From NCBI GenBank assembly GCA_914767885.1, contig CAJZBQ010000035.1, positions 930,001-994,000 on the forward strand: a DNA stretch of 64,000 nt. The letters are read 5' to 3'. The notes under the pieces are model-generated. The model was not told where the DNA came from and did no database searches. It saw nothing but the letters and a program-made list of their open reading frames with translations. Shown here piece by piece: positions 53,604 to 64,000 of the stretch; the first letter of the stretch is position 1, and the number at the start of each line of letters is the position of its first letter. Both the position numbers and the translations under genes were made by a program. The DNA comes from Blepharisma stoltei (taxonomy: Eukaryota > Ciliophora > Heterotrichea > Heterotrichida > Blepharismidae).

Positions 53604-56600
53604 TTAAGACTTAATGGCTTCATTGCTTGGGCAAGCTTGTATGAGAAAGTATCTAACAATCATGTAAATGGTTTCCATAATAAAGATCTCAATCAAAATT
53701 TCCCACAAGAAGCTGACAGCCCAATACCCACTCCACTCGTGGCAGAAGTCATAGCTCAGCATAGCAACCCCTACAATGGACCCAATCAGTACCGCCAGAC
53801 CCACAATAACTCCAATGCTGGCCAGATTGGCGCTTTCTTTCTATTAATGCTAAATGTAACTATCATAATACTTCAACAGGAATCGTGATCGCCAAAGCCA
53901 AAATCATATACCCAAAGTATTTTCCTTCATAATTATCAAACAGCGTCTGAGTTGCAGTTTCGCTTCCTGAGTTAATGTCTTCTGAACCATAATACAATAA
54001 GCCTTCTAATAATACCTCAAAGACGATAGCAACGATTAAGGTGAATACTCTTGCGACTCTTGAGAAAATAGGTCTGTGATAGATAAGTCCAAATACCAAG
54101 TGTCCTTCAATTAATTCTTGCAGCTCATATTTGATTTCAGGGTTGGTTTTTCAATAGATGCTTCGATTTGTTCGACAACAGAATTTTCAGTGAGATCGAT
54201 ATCTTTGGACTAAATACCTTCTTCGTCTGAGCTCTCAAAATAGTCATCTTCAATGGATTCTTCACCTCGAGATGCATGAACACTTATGTCAGGACGCATG
54301 AGTCCTCTTAGAGTTGGTCTAGGAGAATGAGATGCTGGGGTCCTAGGAGGTGCATTCTTAGGGGCTTGAGTAGATGCAGAAGGACTAATTTGTCTATTAT
54401 AGCCATCGTTGGAGCTAATAGCAAGCCAATAAATAGAACTACCACAAGGATGTAGAGAGGAGCATAATTATCGTTACATGAGTTCTCTGGTATTGGAACA
54501 TAAGACGGTGAGTTGACACTAGGATTCACCTCAGCAAGCTTGCACATTGAGAAGTGGTATACATTAAATGTGACGTTTGAGGTGGAATTGTTGATACTTA
54601 CTATCTTGCAGTTCGACTCAGTCCAATTAGAGCTTGTCTCATTGTAATACACACAGCCCCAGACCATGCCTTCACCAATGTTTTTGCTATAAGGCAGATC
54701 AATAAGGAATGGTTAATCTGAGAATGGGACATAAGTTTCAGCTGTTTGAATAATTGAATAATCCTTATATGTTCCTGAGTTTGCAAGACTAAAGATTGCA
54801 ATAGCTGAAAAGTCATCAATAAACCCATGATAGAAATTAGCTCTCATATTCCATATATTTGTATTAGAAATCCAAAGTGCCTGGATAAGTAAGACTTGCA
54901 ACTTCAGAATAGTAACGAGTAGTATTTTGCATATCTTCTGGGAAGTTTCTGTCTTTATAAATATAAGTTTTAGCGGTGTTTACAGCATTATTAATTGATG
55001 ACTGGGTAACTAACTTTTTCTCTTGCTAAAAATTAAAATATCTTTAATAAAATTAATTTTTATTAATAATCCGCCCTCAATTAGTCTAATATAGTAAGTC
55101 ATTCGTGGTAGCTGCAATTGCCCAGGTTGTATAAAAGTTATTCACATAGAGAACGTACTTTTCAAAGCTTTGCTCAGAGAAGGTAGTATTGATGCCATAA
55201 TTCAAATAGCTTTCACCTATTTCCACTATAGCGTCTAAATTATCTGCAGTTGGTACTAAGGATGAGTAGGTCGTCAAAAATTTATCTACCCACACAATGA
55301 ACTCTTCGAAGACATCGAGGGTCATTAATCCTCTTTGGGTTGACAAAGAATAAACTGCGCCTAAAACACTGCCCAAAAGGGTATTTGTTATAGTAGCAAG
55401 TCCTAATTAATTATCTTGCAATGAATTCAATTTTTTTTTCCAAATTTTAATAAAAATTAAAAAATTTAGGAAAAATATAAAAAAATTATTAATGATAGCA
55501 GCATAGTTTGACTAGAGACATAGGATTTCAGATCACTCCAAATTGTGGCGAACAGTGAACTGTCAATTGAAGTGCTGCTGCAGAACAAAGTAATGGTTTA
55601 TGATATGTTGTCTGGATCAAGAGTCAGCGTTGAATAAGAAGTTCTTAAAGCATCTGACTGCAATCGTCTGCTGCTTTTGTAATTGCTGACAGATATAGAT
55701 GATTTTATCGTATAGTCCATACAAGCATTGAGCTGGTTGCAAACACGTGCTAAAATAGTGATGGTGCCTGCAGGCAGGTAATAGGAAATTTGGGACTGTT
55801 CTGAAGTCGATCCAATAATCCTGTATAGTGGTTGCCCGATGATGGCGCATTGAGCGCCATCATCGGGCAACCTCTATATGTTGCTCCACTATCCGAGAAT
55901 ATTCAAAGGTGTATAGAATTGGATAATCCTCACCATCACGGTCATAACAATTAGAAATTGATATTGAAAATGAAGTTGTCAAAGCTGTTTCTGAACTTGG
56001 ATTAACTGAAGGGACTGTGTCTGAGCAAGCTGCTCCTAGCTTCTTGCTTATAAAAATTCCAACCCTTTAACTATTTTAAATAATTTTTACTTTTTACCAA
56101 AATTTTTCAGAAGAATTAAGTTAACATTCAAAAGGCTAAGTCGACGCTAAAGCTTGACCTTCCAGATGTAATAGTCAAAGAAAATACATATGAAATATCT
56201 TCAGCAAGTGAGTTTGCATTCAAGGAAAGATAGGAAAGGTTATTTGGCGATATTTTTATTTTAGTTCCAGATGATTGAGACCATAGGATTGAGGTTCCAT
56301 CGCCTCCAGAGACACTGGCTGAGAATCTATTTAACATTTGATATTTAGCTTTTACGCTAATTGTTCGAATTGCAATAGTGATAGTTGCTGAAATATCTAT
56401 GATATTGAGAGTTATTGTATAGCTTGCTTTTCTTGAATCTTTAGAAATTGTGCAAGTTAAATCCCATTGATTTGCAACTAAACTTGCTTTAGGAATTGTC
56501 GAGGCGCTACTGCTTTGGCTTGAAAGGTATAGAAATTGCCCGAGGATGGCGCTATTTTGCGCCATCCTCGGGCAATTCAAAAAAAACCGGCCCCACACGG

Positions 56601-59600
56601 GAATTGAACCCACGTGTGGGGCCATTTTTGGTATATGGAGAACATCGACTTCCACGTACCAAAAATAGCCCCACACGTGGATTCAATTCCCATGTGGGGC
56701 AATTTCTATATGATGCTATGGAGCAAGCTGTTCCATCTAAATGATTGCTGCAGGTCCATGCATAGGCTAGGCCATCTGCTGAATTAGTATCTGGGTCTTT
56801 AGAATTGCTTGCATCTATAGTAAAATCTATGTTTTTATTGACGTCTCCACTACCTTTGGATAGCTGAATAACAAGAGGTGATAAAGCCACTGTAATAGAT
56901 ACGCTGGCGCTTCCAGTTATTGGGGAACTATTAGTATTCTGAGTAGCTGTTGCAGTGAAAACATATGGACCTCCTGAAGCAAGCAAATTGCTTGAAATAG
57001 ACAGTTTTTGTGTAGTTGTCGAAGAAGCAAGATTAGTGGCTGCAATACTGGATGGACCTGATGTGCAAGCCCATTGCCAAGATATTGACGTTGCCAGAGT
57101 TTCCATAAATGGCTGCGACCAATGCTTTTACGGTCTTTGATTCTGAAGATTTCATAGAAATAGTGTTTCAAGAGTCAAATGAAACAATTAAAGTTTCTTG
57201 AGGAGAAGCTGTTGTTGTCATAGATGCAGAACTAGTGAGCATAAAGGTATTTGTAATTTGAACATTCACAGTTAAGGATGTCAAAGAGGATAAACTTGAT
57301 TTACTCCCCCATGATAATTTTTTGCAAAAAAAAAAAATTATATATAAAATTTTTGCAGAACTAAAAATCTTATTTATCGCAAAATTTATTTAAATTGCAA
57401 GCTTTTAAAATTCAACAGAAATAGCTAAAGATTTAAATTACGACTTAAAAATTTTTTTTTACTAACGGAGGTTTTTTTACCCAAAAATAGGATTTCCGAT
57501 GTTTTTTTGAGCGAGGAAATTTAGGGATCGAATAGAGAACCCTGTTGCCTGTGAACTCAAATCTATCGGTATGGAGCTCCATTTGTATGTCAAAGAGGCT
57601 CCATAGTTGCCAGTCGACTTATCAGCAGAGTAAGCAACTGCATCATTATTGCATCCAAGTGAAGCAGTCTGTGGTCCTGATATCACGGCGACTGGACTTG
57701 GACTTGTTGCCATTTTAATTGATACGCTTAGCGGCTGGTAATTAATGATGCATGGATCTTCAGTGTCTTTAAGGAGCCAAGTGCCGTCTAGATTAATTGC
57801 AGAATCTCTGAGGCTAAATTGGGTACCCAAAGCAATTTTGAGAGTCTTAGCGCCAGATCAAGAACACACCGAGCCAGCTCCCAATCAATTGAAGTGTGTC
57901 ATATGTCAAAACCTTGCTGCATGAAGGATCAACTGTTGTATCTATTGGTATTTAAATGATATTAAGACATATACATATAGTGAGCTGTATGATGCTGAAA
58001 CAACATCTGTAGAAGCTAAATACTTTTTGCAGACCACACATTTGCTATCTGATAAGGTGTATCCAGAGTTGGAGAGACAGCTTTTAAGGCTGACTCCCCC
58101 TTTAAGCTGGATCAAAATATAGGCAAATTTTCTATTCCGGGTACTTTATACTCTCTTTGAATTGGAACAATTTTTTTTTATATAAAATTTTATATGTAAA
58201 AATAATATATAAAATTATTTTTAGCCTAATATAATGATAAAATTGCTAGAAGGATATTATTTAATACGAATCGATCAATTCTTCATAAAACAAAATCTTG
58301 AAAAAAATCCAACCCAACTTTTAAATAGGAACAAAATTTATTCTTCCAATTTAAAGTGGGGAGTGAATCATATCAAGCATTCGATGGGCAAGAGCAAGTA
58401 ATTCAGATAGCTCTGCATTTGTAATACATGCAGTGCAGTTTTGCCCATTAGAAGTAGAGAGAGAAGTGCAAATATTATTGCAAATTGCGATACAGTTATT
58501 GCTCGAATCTAATGAGAAGCCACTCTTGCAAGAGCATAGACCATTCGGATATATCGATAAGTCCATAAATTAATTTCAAAATAGATTTTTTAAGCAAGCA
58601 TATTCAATAAAAATAATTTTCTAAAGAATTCCTATCCCTAAAATATCAATTATTTAGGAAATTAATAAGAAATTCATTTTTTCGAAATATTTGCTTATTT
58701 TTCCTACCATTTGAGCTTACTTCGGCATTGGAATTGCAAGTTAAACAATTTGTTAGAGAGCTGCAAGCTGCACAAGATGATGGACATTGAGAGCACGCCC
58801 CGTTTACTGGAGTATAACCACTATTAAATTGGCATGAACTGGTTGCAGAATTAAAGCTAGCATTTGCAACACAGCTAGTACATACACTTGCTGAAGTACA
58901 ATTAGCACATTGATTTGTGCAAGCATTACAAGTTGTTGAATATAAATATAATCCCTTGCATAAATTTCATTTTGGTTATTTATGGTAAATTGATTTTAAA
59001 ATGTCAAAAAAAATTAGCATACCTAGACTCAGTTTTATATATAATGACATGCCAAAATTTTTTTGACATTTTTAAAATCAATTTACCATAAATAAGCAAA
59101 ATAAAATATTAGTAAATATATTATAGTATATTATGGGAAAATTCGACATATTTATTTTCTTCAAGCGGTGAGTTTTTTTTAATGCAAAAATTTAATTGTT
59201 TTTTGATATAAAAATTTGCAAATAAATAGCATCCTGCAATGTTACTTGCACAAGTTGATGTTGAGATACTGCATAATGAGCAAGGCGATGTGAATTGATG
59301 CCTGAAATTATTGCTAAAAAATACCTCATAATTAAAAAATTTGTGTTGTTCGAATATTCTGTTCTGCCAATCAGAAATTACTCCTTTGACAAATTTTGAT
59401 GATGAAGTTTGGCTTCACTTCCAGCGAATTTATCCGGCAATGATGATATTTGTGCTGCCCAAGAGCGCGCAACCTTGGGCACCCATCCCTAAAAAATTTG
59501 AATTTTCTGCCGCAAATTTGTTTCCCAAGAGCTGTTAAAATCAGAACGCCAGAAGTCGAGGAACCATTCAGATCAAGACTAAGTGGTAGACGGAGTGTGG

Positions 59601-60690
59601 TCAGCGGGGAAACCCAAAGCAGAAGCGGAAGCCTGTCCAGGTAATGTGGCTATGGACATTAAACCAGGGTTAAATATAACTAATTAACTAATTGCTAAAA
59701 AATCCTTCAATTAGCAGATAAAAATTTTCAGAGCATAAATGAGGCTAGTTAACCAGGATAAACTCGGTAAGTTTTAGAATATTAATGATTTTATTTAGCA
59801 TTTTATTAAGGCTATTATAAAAATTAACTTTTAATTCTGATTTGGTAAGCAAAGACTTCAGTTTACAATATTTTTAATATTTCACTTTTCATAAATTATT
59901 TTGATGTGCTATTTTGAATATTTTTTAATATAAATAGCAAAAGAATAACAATTATTATTTTTAAAAAAATCATAGTAAAAATATTTTTGTGCATTGATTG
60001 CAGGTCGAGTTACTGCCAAGTGAGTATCCATCTGCGCATTTAGTGCAAATTGAGGCACTTGAACATTTCGAGCACGGTGATGTGAATTGAAGCTGTAAAA
60101 ATCTTTAAAAAACATAAAATTTTAATTAAAATTAACAAAAACGAAATGAATTGTTAAAGATATGTATAAATAATTGTGCATTGATGGCAAAAATTAAAGG
60201 ACAAATAATACCCGTCAACACATGAAGTACAATTTTTAGCAGTAGAGTAAAGCAAGAGCATGGTGAAGTGCAGGTAGGACTAACGCAGGCAGATTTGCTT
60301 ACACCCCCTACGTGCGAATAAAACTATAGGAAAAATCCTATTTTTTTTTCCAAAAGCCACTCTCTGCGAGTGAACAAAAAACTTAGTATAAAATTTTTTT
60401 TATTAAAGCGTGTTGATATATAATTAATAAATAGTATAACGAAATCTCTAGCTAGTTATATTGAATTTTAAACAAATTACATTTTAAAACATAAAATTTT
60501 TACAAATTAAAATTAATATATTTGCTTATTAAGTTTTGCGAATTGAGATTTTCTTAAATTTTAAAAAATATAAACCTCCTTCGTGAACGAACAAAATTTT
60601 TTCTTCGCTAACGGAGGGAAGATTTAAAACATAGCCATCAGCACATGTAGTACATGTTGTAGCGGATCCAGAGCATTTGCTGCCTCTTTA
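53604..60690 (-). CDS. Polycystin-1-like giant protein: Cys-rich, REJ, GPS, multi-TM
   Basis: Minus-strand segments follow one order. Furin/GCC-type Cys repeats span ~60690-58380 (CTSCVANASFNSATSSCQF, CSKCSSASICTKCADGYSLG). REJ-like segments span ~57830-55600 (VAVISGPQTASLGCNND, FTIDASNSKDPDTNSADGLA). A GPS motif lies at ~54667-54530 (CVYYNETSSNWTESNC, YHFSMCKLAE). Then come TM helices (LYILVVVLFIGLLLA; FTLIVAIVFEVLLEGLLYY; MILALAITIPVEVL) and the end ACPSNEAIKS. This matches polycystin-1/REJ proteins of cilia and gamete surfaces. At least five insertions interrupt it. Several junctions and single-base shifts (near 55905 and 57105) are unresolved, so the span is a gene model, and more than one gene cannot be excluded. 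Confidence 0.7.
55826..55878. mobile_element. 53-bp hairpin IES in REJ gene
   Basis: Almost entirely one hairpin: GTTGCCCGATGATGGCGC pairs with GCGCCATCATCGGGCAAC. TA-bounded. Removal gives SGATYRIIGSTSEQSQ. Confidence 0.88.
56530..56710. mobile_element. 181-bp compound palindromic IES in REJ gene
   Basis: It contains the AATTGCCCGAGGATGGCGC hairpin at one end and a second dyad (CCACACGTGG-type arms) in the rest. TA at 56528 and 56709. Removal joins TACSIASY to LSSQSSSASTIPK. Confidence 0.9.
57304..57534. mobile_element. 231-bp diverged MITE as IES in REJ gene
   Basis: Retains CTCCCCCATG at one end and ACTAACGGAGG with GAGCGAGG at the other. TA at 57302 and 57533. Removal joins ATGFS to KSSLSSLTSLTVNVQ in frame (231 = 3 x 77). 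Confidence 0.85.
58976..59095. mobile_element. 120-bp element with ~37-bp inverted repeats
   Basis: Arms starting TTATTTATGGTAAATTGA are nearly perfect inverted repeats around a ~45-bp centre. It lies in the Cys-rich part next to YLYSTTCNACTNQC. It is a third TIR family. Confidence 0.88.
59341..59690. repeat. GC-richer SINE-like block in REJ gene
   Basis: Composition contrasts with the flanks. It ends near an AACTAATTAACTAATTG tail. No open frame is supported. Boundaries are approximate; it interrupts the Cys-rich region. Confidence 0.5.
60302..60626. mobile_element. MITE in the Cys-rich region
   Basis: TA-flanked. CCCCCTACGTGCGAATAAAA and TCGCTAACGGAGGG are the family termini. Coding text resumes on both sides (CTTCADGYVL; SPTCTSPC), though I could not find an in-frame TA pair. 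Confidence 0.8.
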
Positions 60691-60694
60691 TAAT

Positions 60695-62811
60695 TTCATT
60701 TAGTTTGTTATTTTCTTCTATGTCTATACTCTCTATTGATTTTTGATAATTTTCGATTTCTCTATTTTTTGCGTTTATTTTTTCTTCATACCCAGTTTTT
60801 ATTTCTTCTATTTCTGCAGCCAAGCCAGCTATTTGTCTATTCAAGCTATCAATCTCAATTTTATACCTCAAAGCCTCTTCTTGATATTGATTTCTGCTTC
60901 CATTGCTTGCACTTAATTTTCTTTCCAAATCTCTTACAAGGTCTTCATATTCTTTTTTTCATCATTAAGCTTGGCTAATCTTTGTAATAGCTGCTCATTT
61001 AAAGATTTTTCTCTGTTTTTCAATTCTGCTTCTAATTTTGTTTTTTCTTCTGACAACTGTCCTAGCCCTTGATTCAAAAATTTAATAGCTTCTTCATCTG
61101 CTTTTCAATTGTTTTCTAGCTTCGCGTACTGCTTCTCTTGCTCATAAATCAATTTTTCATAATTTTTTTTTATTGCAATTTTCTCTTAATTTAATTTTTT
61201 AATTGAATCTTTGTCAGCTATTGCTTTTTGATTTAAAAAAATATTGTTGTTTTGTCTTCGTCTATCTTTTTTGCTAAGTCTTCAATTTGGGCTTTGAGAT
61301 CCTCTATAATTGCATTATATTTCTGGTCTAAATCTTCAGTTTTAGTTTCTTGTGATTTTTGCAGTTCATTTTTTATTTCAAAATCTTCATTGGGCTGCTC
61401 AGCTATAACAGCTTCTCCTTCAACTCCTGAAGGCTTCATAAAATTATGATTTTTTGGTTTTTTCCTTTTGTCTTTCAGCGACGTCCTTTTTGGGGCTTCT
61501 GATGACAAAATCTCATATTCTTCTTCAAAATCGTTAGGGATAAATTGGCTTAAATTTGCAATATTGCCTGATTTTTGGCTTTTTGGATGATGGTATTTAA
61601 ATCATTTGCAAACTCTGCAGGTTTGGTAAATTCTTTAGAAGAAAGTGACAATAAGTGGCTATATGCATATTGCCAATATTTTTCGATTAAAAAATTTCTT
61701 TGTGATGCATCAGAATTGGCGTTTTTGGCTATAGCGTCCACTATGGATTTAAGCAGGTCTTGCTTATTGGCAGTTTCTATTGGCAGTTTCTATTGCATTT
61801 GTATTGAGCAGTAGCCAAATGAATTATTCTTTTGATAAATTCATGGCTCTTTTTTAGGGCTTGACGATGGCTCGATTTCGAATTTTTCGTCTGATTCTTT
61901 TCCAAAAGTAGCTGCCCTTGTCATTTTGGCTGGAGAAGCAGACTGTTTAAGTAGCAATTAATAATAAATGTTTTTTGTTAAAAAGTTTTCCTCTATAGCT
62001 TGGGCTCCGGGATTTCTATATTTATTTAAGGCTTCTATTAGTGCAGTAGTCATAGTTTGGCTATTTGCAATTTCAAAATGGCTTTCATCAAGCCCAAGCT
62101 TTTGTACATTATTTTAAAGTATAGATATTTGGCTAGGTAATTAAATGCTTCGAGATGGAGAAATTATTTATCAGCCCAAAATTATATCCATCTAAGAATT
62201 AGGCTGTATATAATTTATTAAATGCTGAGTCATTAAGCAAATATTAAAAGATCCTATAAATATAGCGTCTCCACACTTTCTGACACCCTTGGTACCGATT
62301 TCTGTTAACATGATCGAGGTTGGTTTTGCCAACTCTTGTTAATAAACCAATAAATCCACCCAATAATGCAAATTTTTTAATTAAAAGGTTGTTTTCCACC
62401 AAAAAAGTTGGCTAGCCCAGCCCTTCGATCATCTCGGGAGATATCAGGACTAAATGTCAGTAACTGTTGAAAATGTATATATATCATTATTTTTCTATAT
62501 TAAAAATCCCCCATTTGCTATAATATAAAATAAATTCCTTATTATAGGATACTCTGAAATTCAAGAATCCTGATTTTCGTCAATCCTAATTCCTGCTGAG
62601 TTTTGAGAAGTTGTGTTACAATCATTGGATTTTCATTTCCTCCGAATTCATCAACAGAAGAGCTTGGGCTAGTATTAGCTCTATTTCCTGACTGAATATT
62701 TGATTTTTTTGGGCTGAAGAAATTGAATTTTATTTCATTATTTCCTTTCCTCTCCTCATTGCTTTCTTGAAACAATTCATCGGTAATGTCTGAAGATTTC
62801 TTATCAGCCAT
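60695..62811 (-). CDS. Unknown coiled-coil protein with IESs
   Basis: Starts MADKKSSDITDELFQESNEE (62811). Later segments include VQKLGLDESHFEIANSQTMT, GAQAIEENFLTK, KMTRAATFGKESDEKFEIEP with UGA Trp (KKEPWIYQ), FLIEKYWQYAYSHLLSLSSK, and a long C-terminal coiled coil (EEALRYKIEIDSLNRQIAGL). Stops between segments (~62530, ~61955, ~61800, ~61555) suggest IESs or shifts. A 14-bp tandem duplication (AATAGAAACTGCCA unit) lies near 61790. It runs directly into the Cys-rich gene with no clear stop, so the 3' end is uncertain. Confidence 0.55.
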
Positions 62812-62819
62812 TTTACAAT

Positions 62820-64000
62820 TATATCAGCTTTTTTGCTCATATTATTCTCTTTATTTTCTTCCAGCTCTTTACGTCTCTTTTTAATGGACTCTTCTCTTCT
62901 TCTTTTAAACTCAGCAGTATTGTCTTTTATGAGGGAAAAATTCTGCACGACCCCTCACATCATTTCATGCTTCATCCGTCGCTCTTCTTCTTGCATTTTG
63001 AGGGCTTCTTTCATCTTGGCTTCTCTTTTCTGGGCAAGCTTGTATTCAATCATAGCCTTGGTTTTTTCAATTTTACTAGGGATTATTTTGGGTTTGTTTA
63101 GGATTGATAAGGATTTAGATCTTTTTGCCTTGGAAGGCTGGCCCCATTTTTATTGGCGTCAGCTTCTTTGTCAAGGAGTTTGAGGTAGTTGAAAGAAGAC
63201 TGGTTTCGTTGAACGCAAAATGCTCAGGCTTTGTAGGGTTGAAAGACTGCTTGCAGGCGTCTAAGGTGCTTTGGAAATCAGCTTGGAGTCTGCGGAAGTC
63301 TGGGACTGCTTTGGCTTTGAACTTTTTAGTTTTCGGCTTTGGTTTAGGAATTTTTGAAGCTTTTTGCAGCTGTCTGTAGTATAATTCCATTCTGGGAGGC
63401 ATCATGGCTAGGTTTAATGACTCGATTGCAGCTTTGCCGATTCTTTCTTTTCTAGCCAGTTCTCTTTCGCTTACAATTTTATCATACAGTGGGACCTTGT
63501 AGTCCATGACACTGGATTCGCTGTAAAAACGTGTTTTGGCATTTCCGCTGGCTCTGCCTTTGTTTTAGCCAAATCCCTATAATAAAAACTAAACCGCTTT
63601 TCATTTGCTTTTGTAATTGCAATTGAATTTTGCTTTACCTGCGTTCTCTTGTTCTTTCATAATCGTTCATAAAGCGGGATTTTTACTTCAGGAGGCACTG
63701 GTGTCGCTTTATAGATTTTATGGATTCTTTGATTTCTTTTTCTTTTCGCTCAAGCATCTCTTTTGGCCTTCTTTCCTTTATAGACATTCCTTTTCTTTTT
63801 TCTCTTCTGTCAAATTTAAAAGGTTCAGGAACCGTTATTGCGTATTTTGTTGCTTTAGGCTTGGCTTGATTTTTTGATTTGGCTTCTTCTTTTTTTTATT
63901 AACATATTCTACTTCTGTCTCTTTATCTGGCCGGCCTTTTACAGTGAAATAAGCTTTGAACTCTTCCCAGGAAATCATTTCTGGGGCTTTCTAAATAAAT
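62820..64000 (-). CDS. FAM161-like centrosomal/ciliary protein (5' partial)
   Basis: Enters from the right edge with MISWEEFKAYFTVKGRPDKE, then ITVPEPFKFD, KRKGMSIKERRPKEMLERKE, SWTTRSHCM and IVSERELARKERIGKAAIES. A further block (PDFRRLQADFQSTLDACKQS) and TKAMIEYKLAQKREAKMKEA complete the FAM161-type pattern. FAM161 proteins bind microtubules at ciliary bases. UGA is Trp in HEMMWGVVQ. Frame changes near 63145 (AAAAATGGGG) and elsewhere occur at homopolymers. The end, just before the next ATG at 62811, is approximate. Confidence 0.6.

Noticed and set aside
56590..56640. tRNA-like T-arm (GGGAATTGAACCCACG)
   Set aside because: Part of the palindromic IES; no cloverleaf can be completed around it.
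1..64000. Mitochondrial origin because UGA is Trp
   Set aside because: Spliceosomal-type tiny introns, nuclear gene families (Rab7, calcineurin, Vps10) and a nuclear-type tRNA argue for nuclear DNA.
1..64000. CRISPR arrays, bacterial operons or phage genes
   Set aside because: No regular direct-repeat arrays or prokaryotic genes; repeats are inverted or retroposon-like.

Overview
The window looks like germline (micronuclear) DNA of a heterotrich ciliate of the Blepharisma type. Conserved proteins read through only if UGA is tryptophan while UAA and UAG stop; examples are calcineurin FTWSSPF, alpha-mannosidase TQWNHETNHELG, and FAM161, Vps10 and aquaporin positions. Genes are split by 15- or 16-nt introns (GTAA...AG; six mapped). 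Coding sequences are also interrupted by TA-bounded inserts whose exact removal restores the frame and the conserved protein. UGA=Trp with 15-16 nt introns is known from Blepharisma. TA-bounded internal eliminated sequences (IESs), many of them MITEs, are known from its germline. The species call is inference.

Region 1-26 kb is gene-dense with intact genes: a Cys-rich surface protein end, tRNA-Ile, an ankyrin-SAM protein, a mitochondrial Der/EngA GTPase, two tandem GH38 alpha-mannosidases, calcineurin A, a COPI-associated membrane protein, an aquaporin, a coiled-coil protein, an HMG-box/SelH-like fusion with UGA at the redox site, NAC-beta, a second coiled-coil protein, a small HMG-like protein, an eIF4E-family protein and Rab7. 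Several carry IESs. Three carry 0.4-0.55 kb GC-richer inserts flanked by target-site duplications, two of them without TA at both ends.

Region 26-44 kb is repeat-rich. It holds compound palindromes, SINE-like repeats, nested MITEs, fragments of TPR and MORN genes, and copies of a B-box/Kelch-like gene. Two roughly 2 kb MORN segments lie in inverted orientation. A third intact Kelch-like copy lies at 48.7-50.1 kb; it lacks an IES that copies 1 and 2 carry, giving a natural empty site.

Region 44-64 kb holds a sortilin (Vps10) gene, a possible GH130-like glycosidase, a very large Cys-rich/REJ/GPS/multi-TM polycystin-1-like gene, an unknown coiled-coil gene and a FAM161-like gene running off the end. 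All are cut by IESs and several need single-base frame corrections, often at homopolymers. These corrections could be sequencing errors or early decay. The genes are housekeeping, trafficking and cell-surface functions without operon-like organisation. The shared theme is the interrupted germline architecture.
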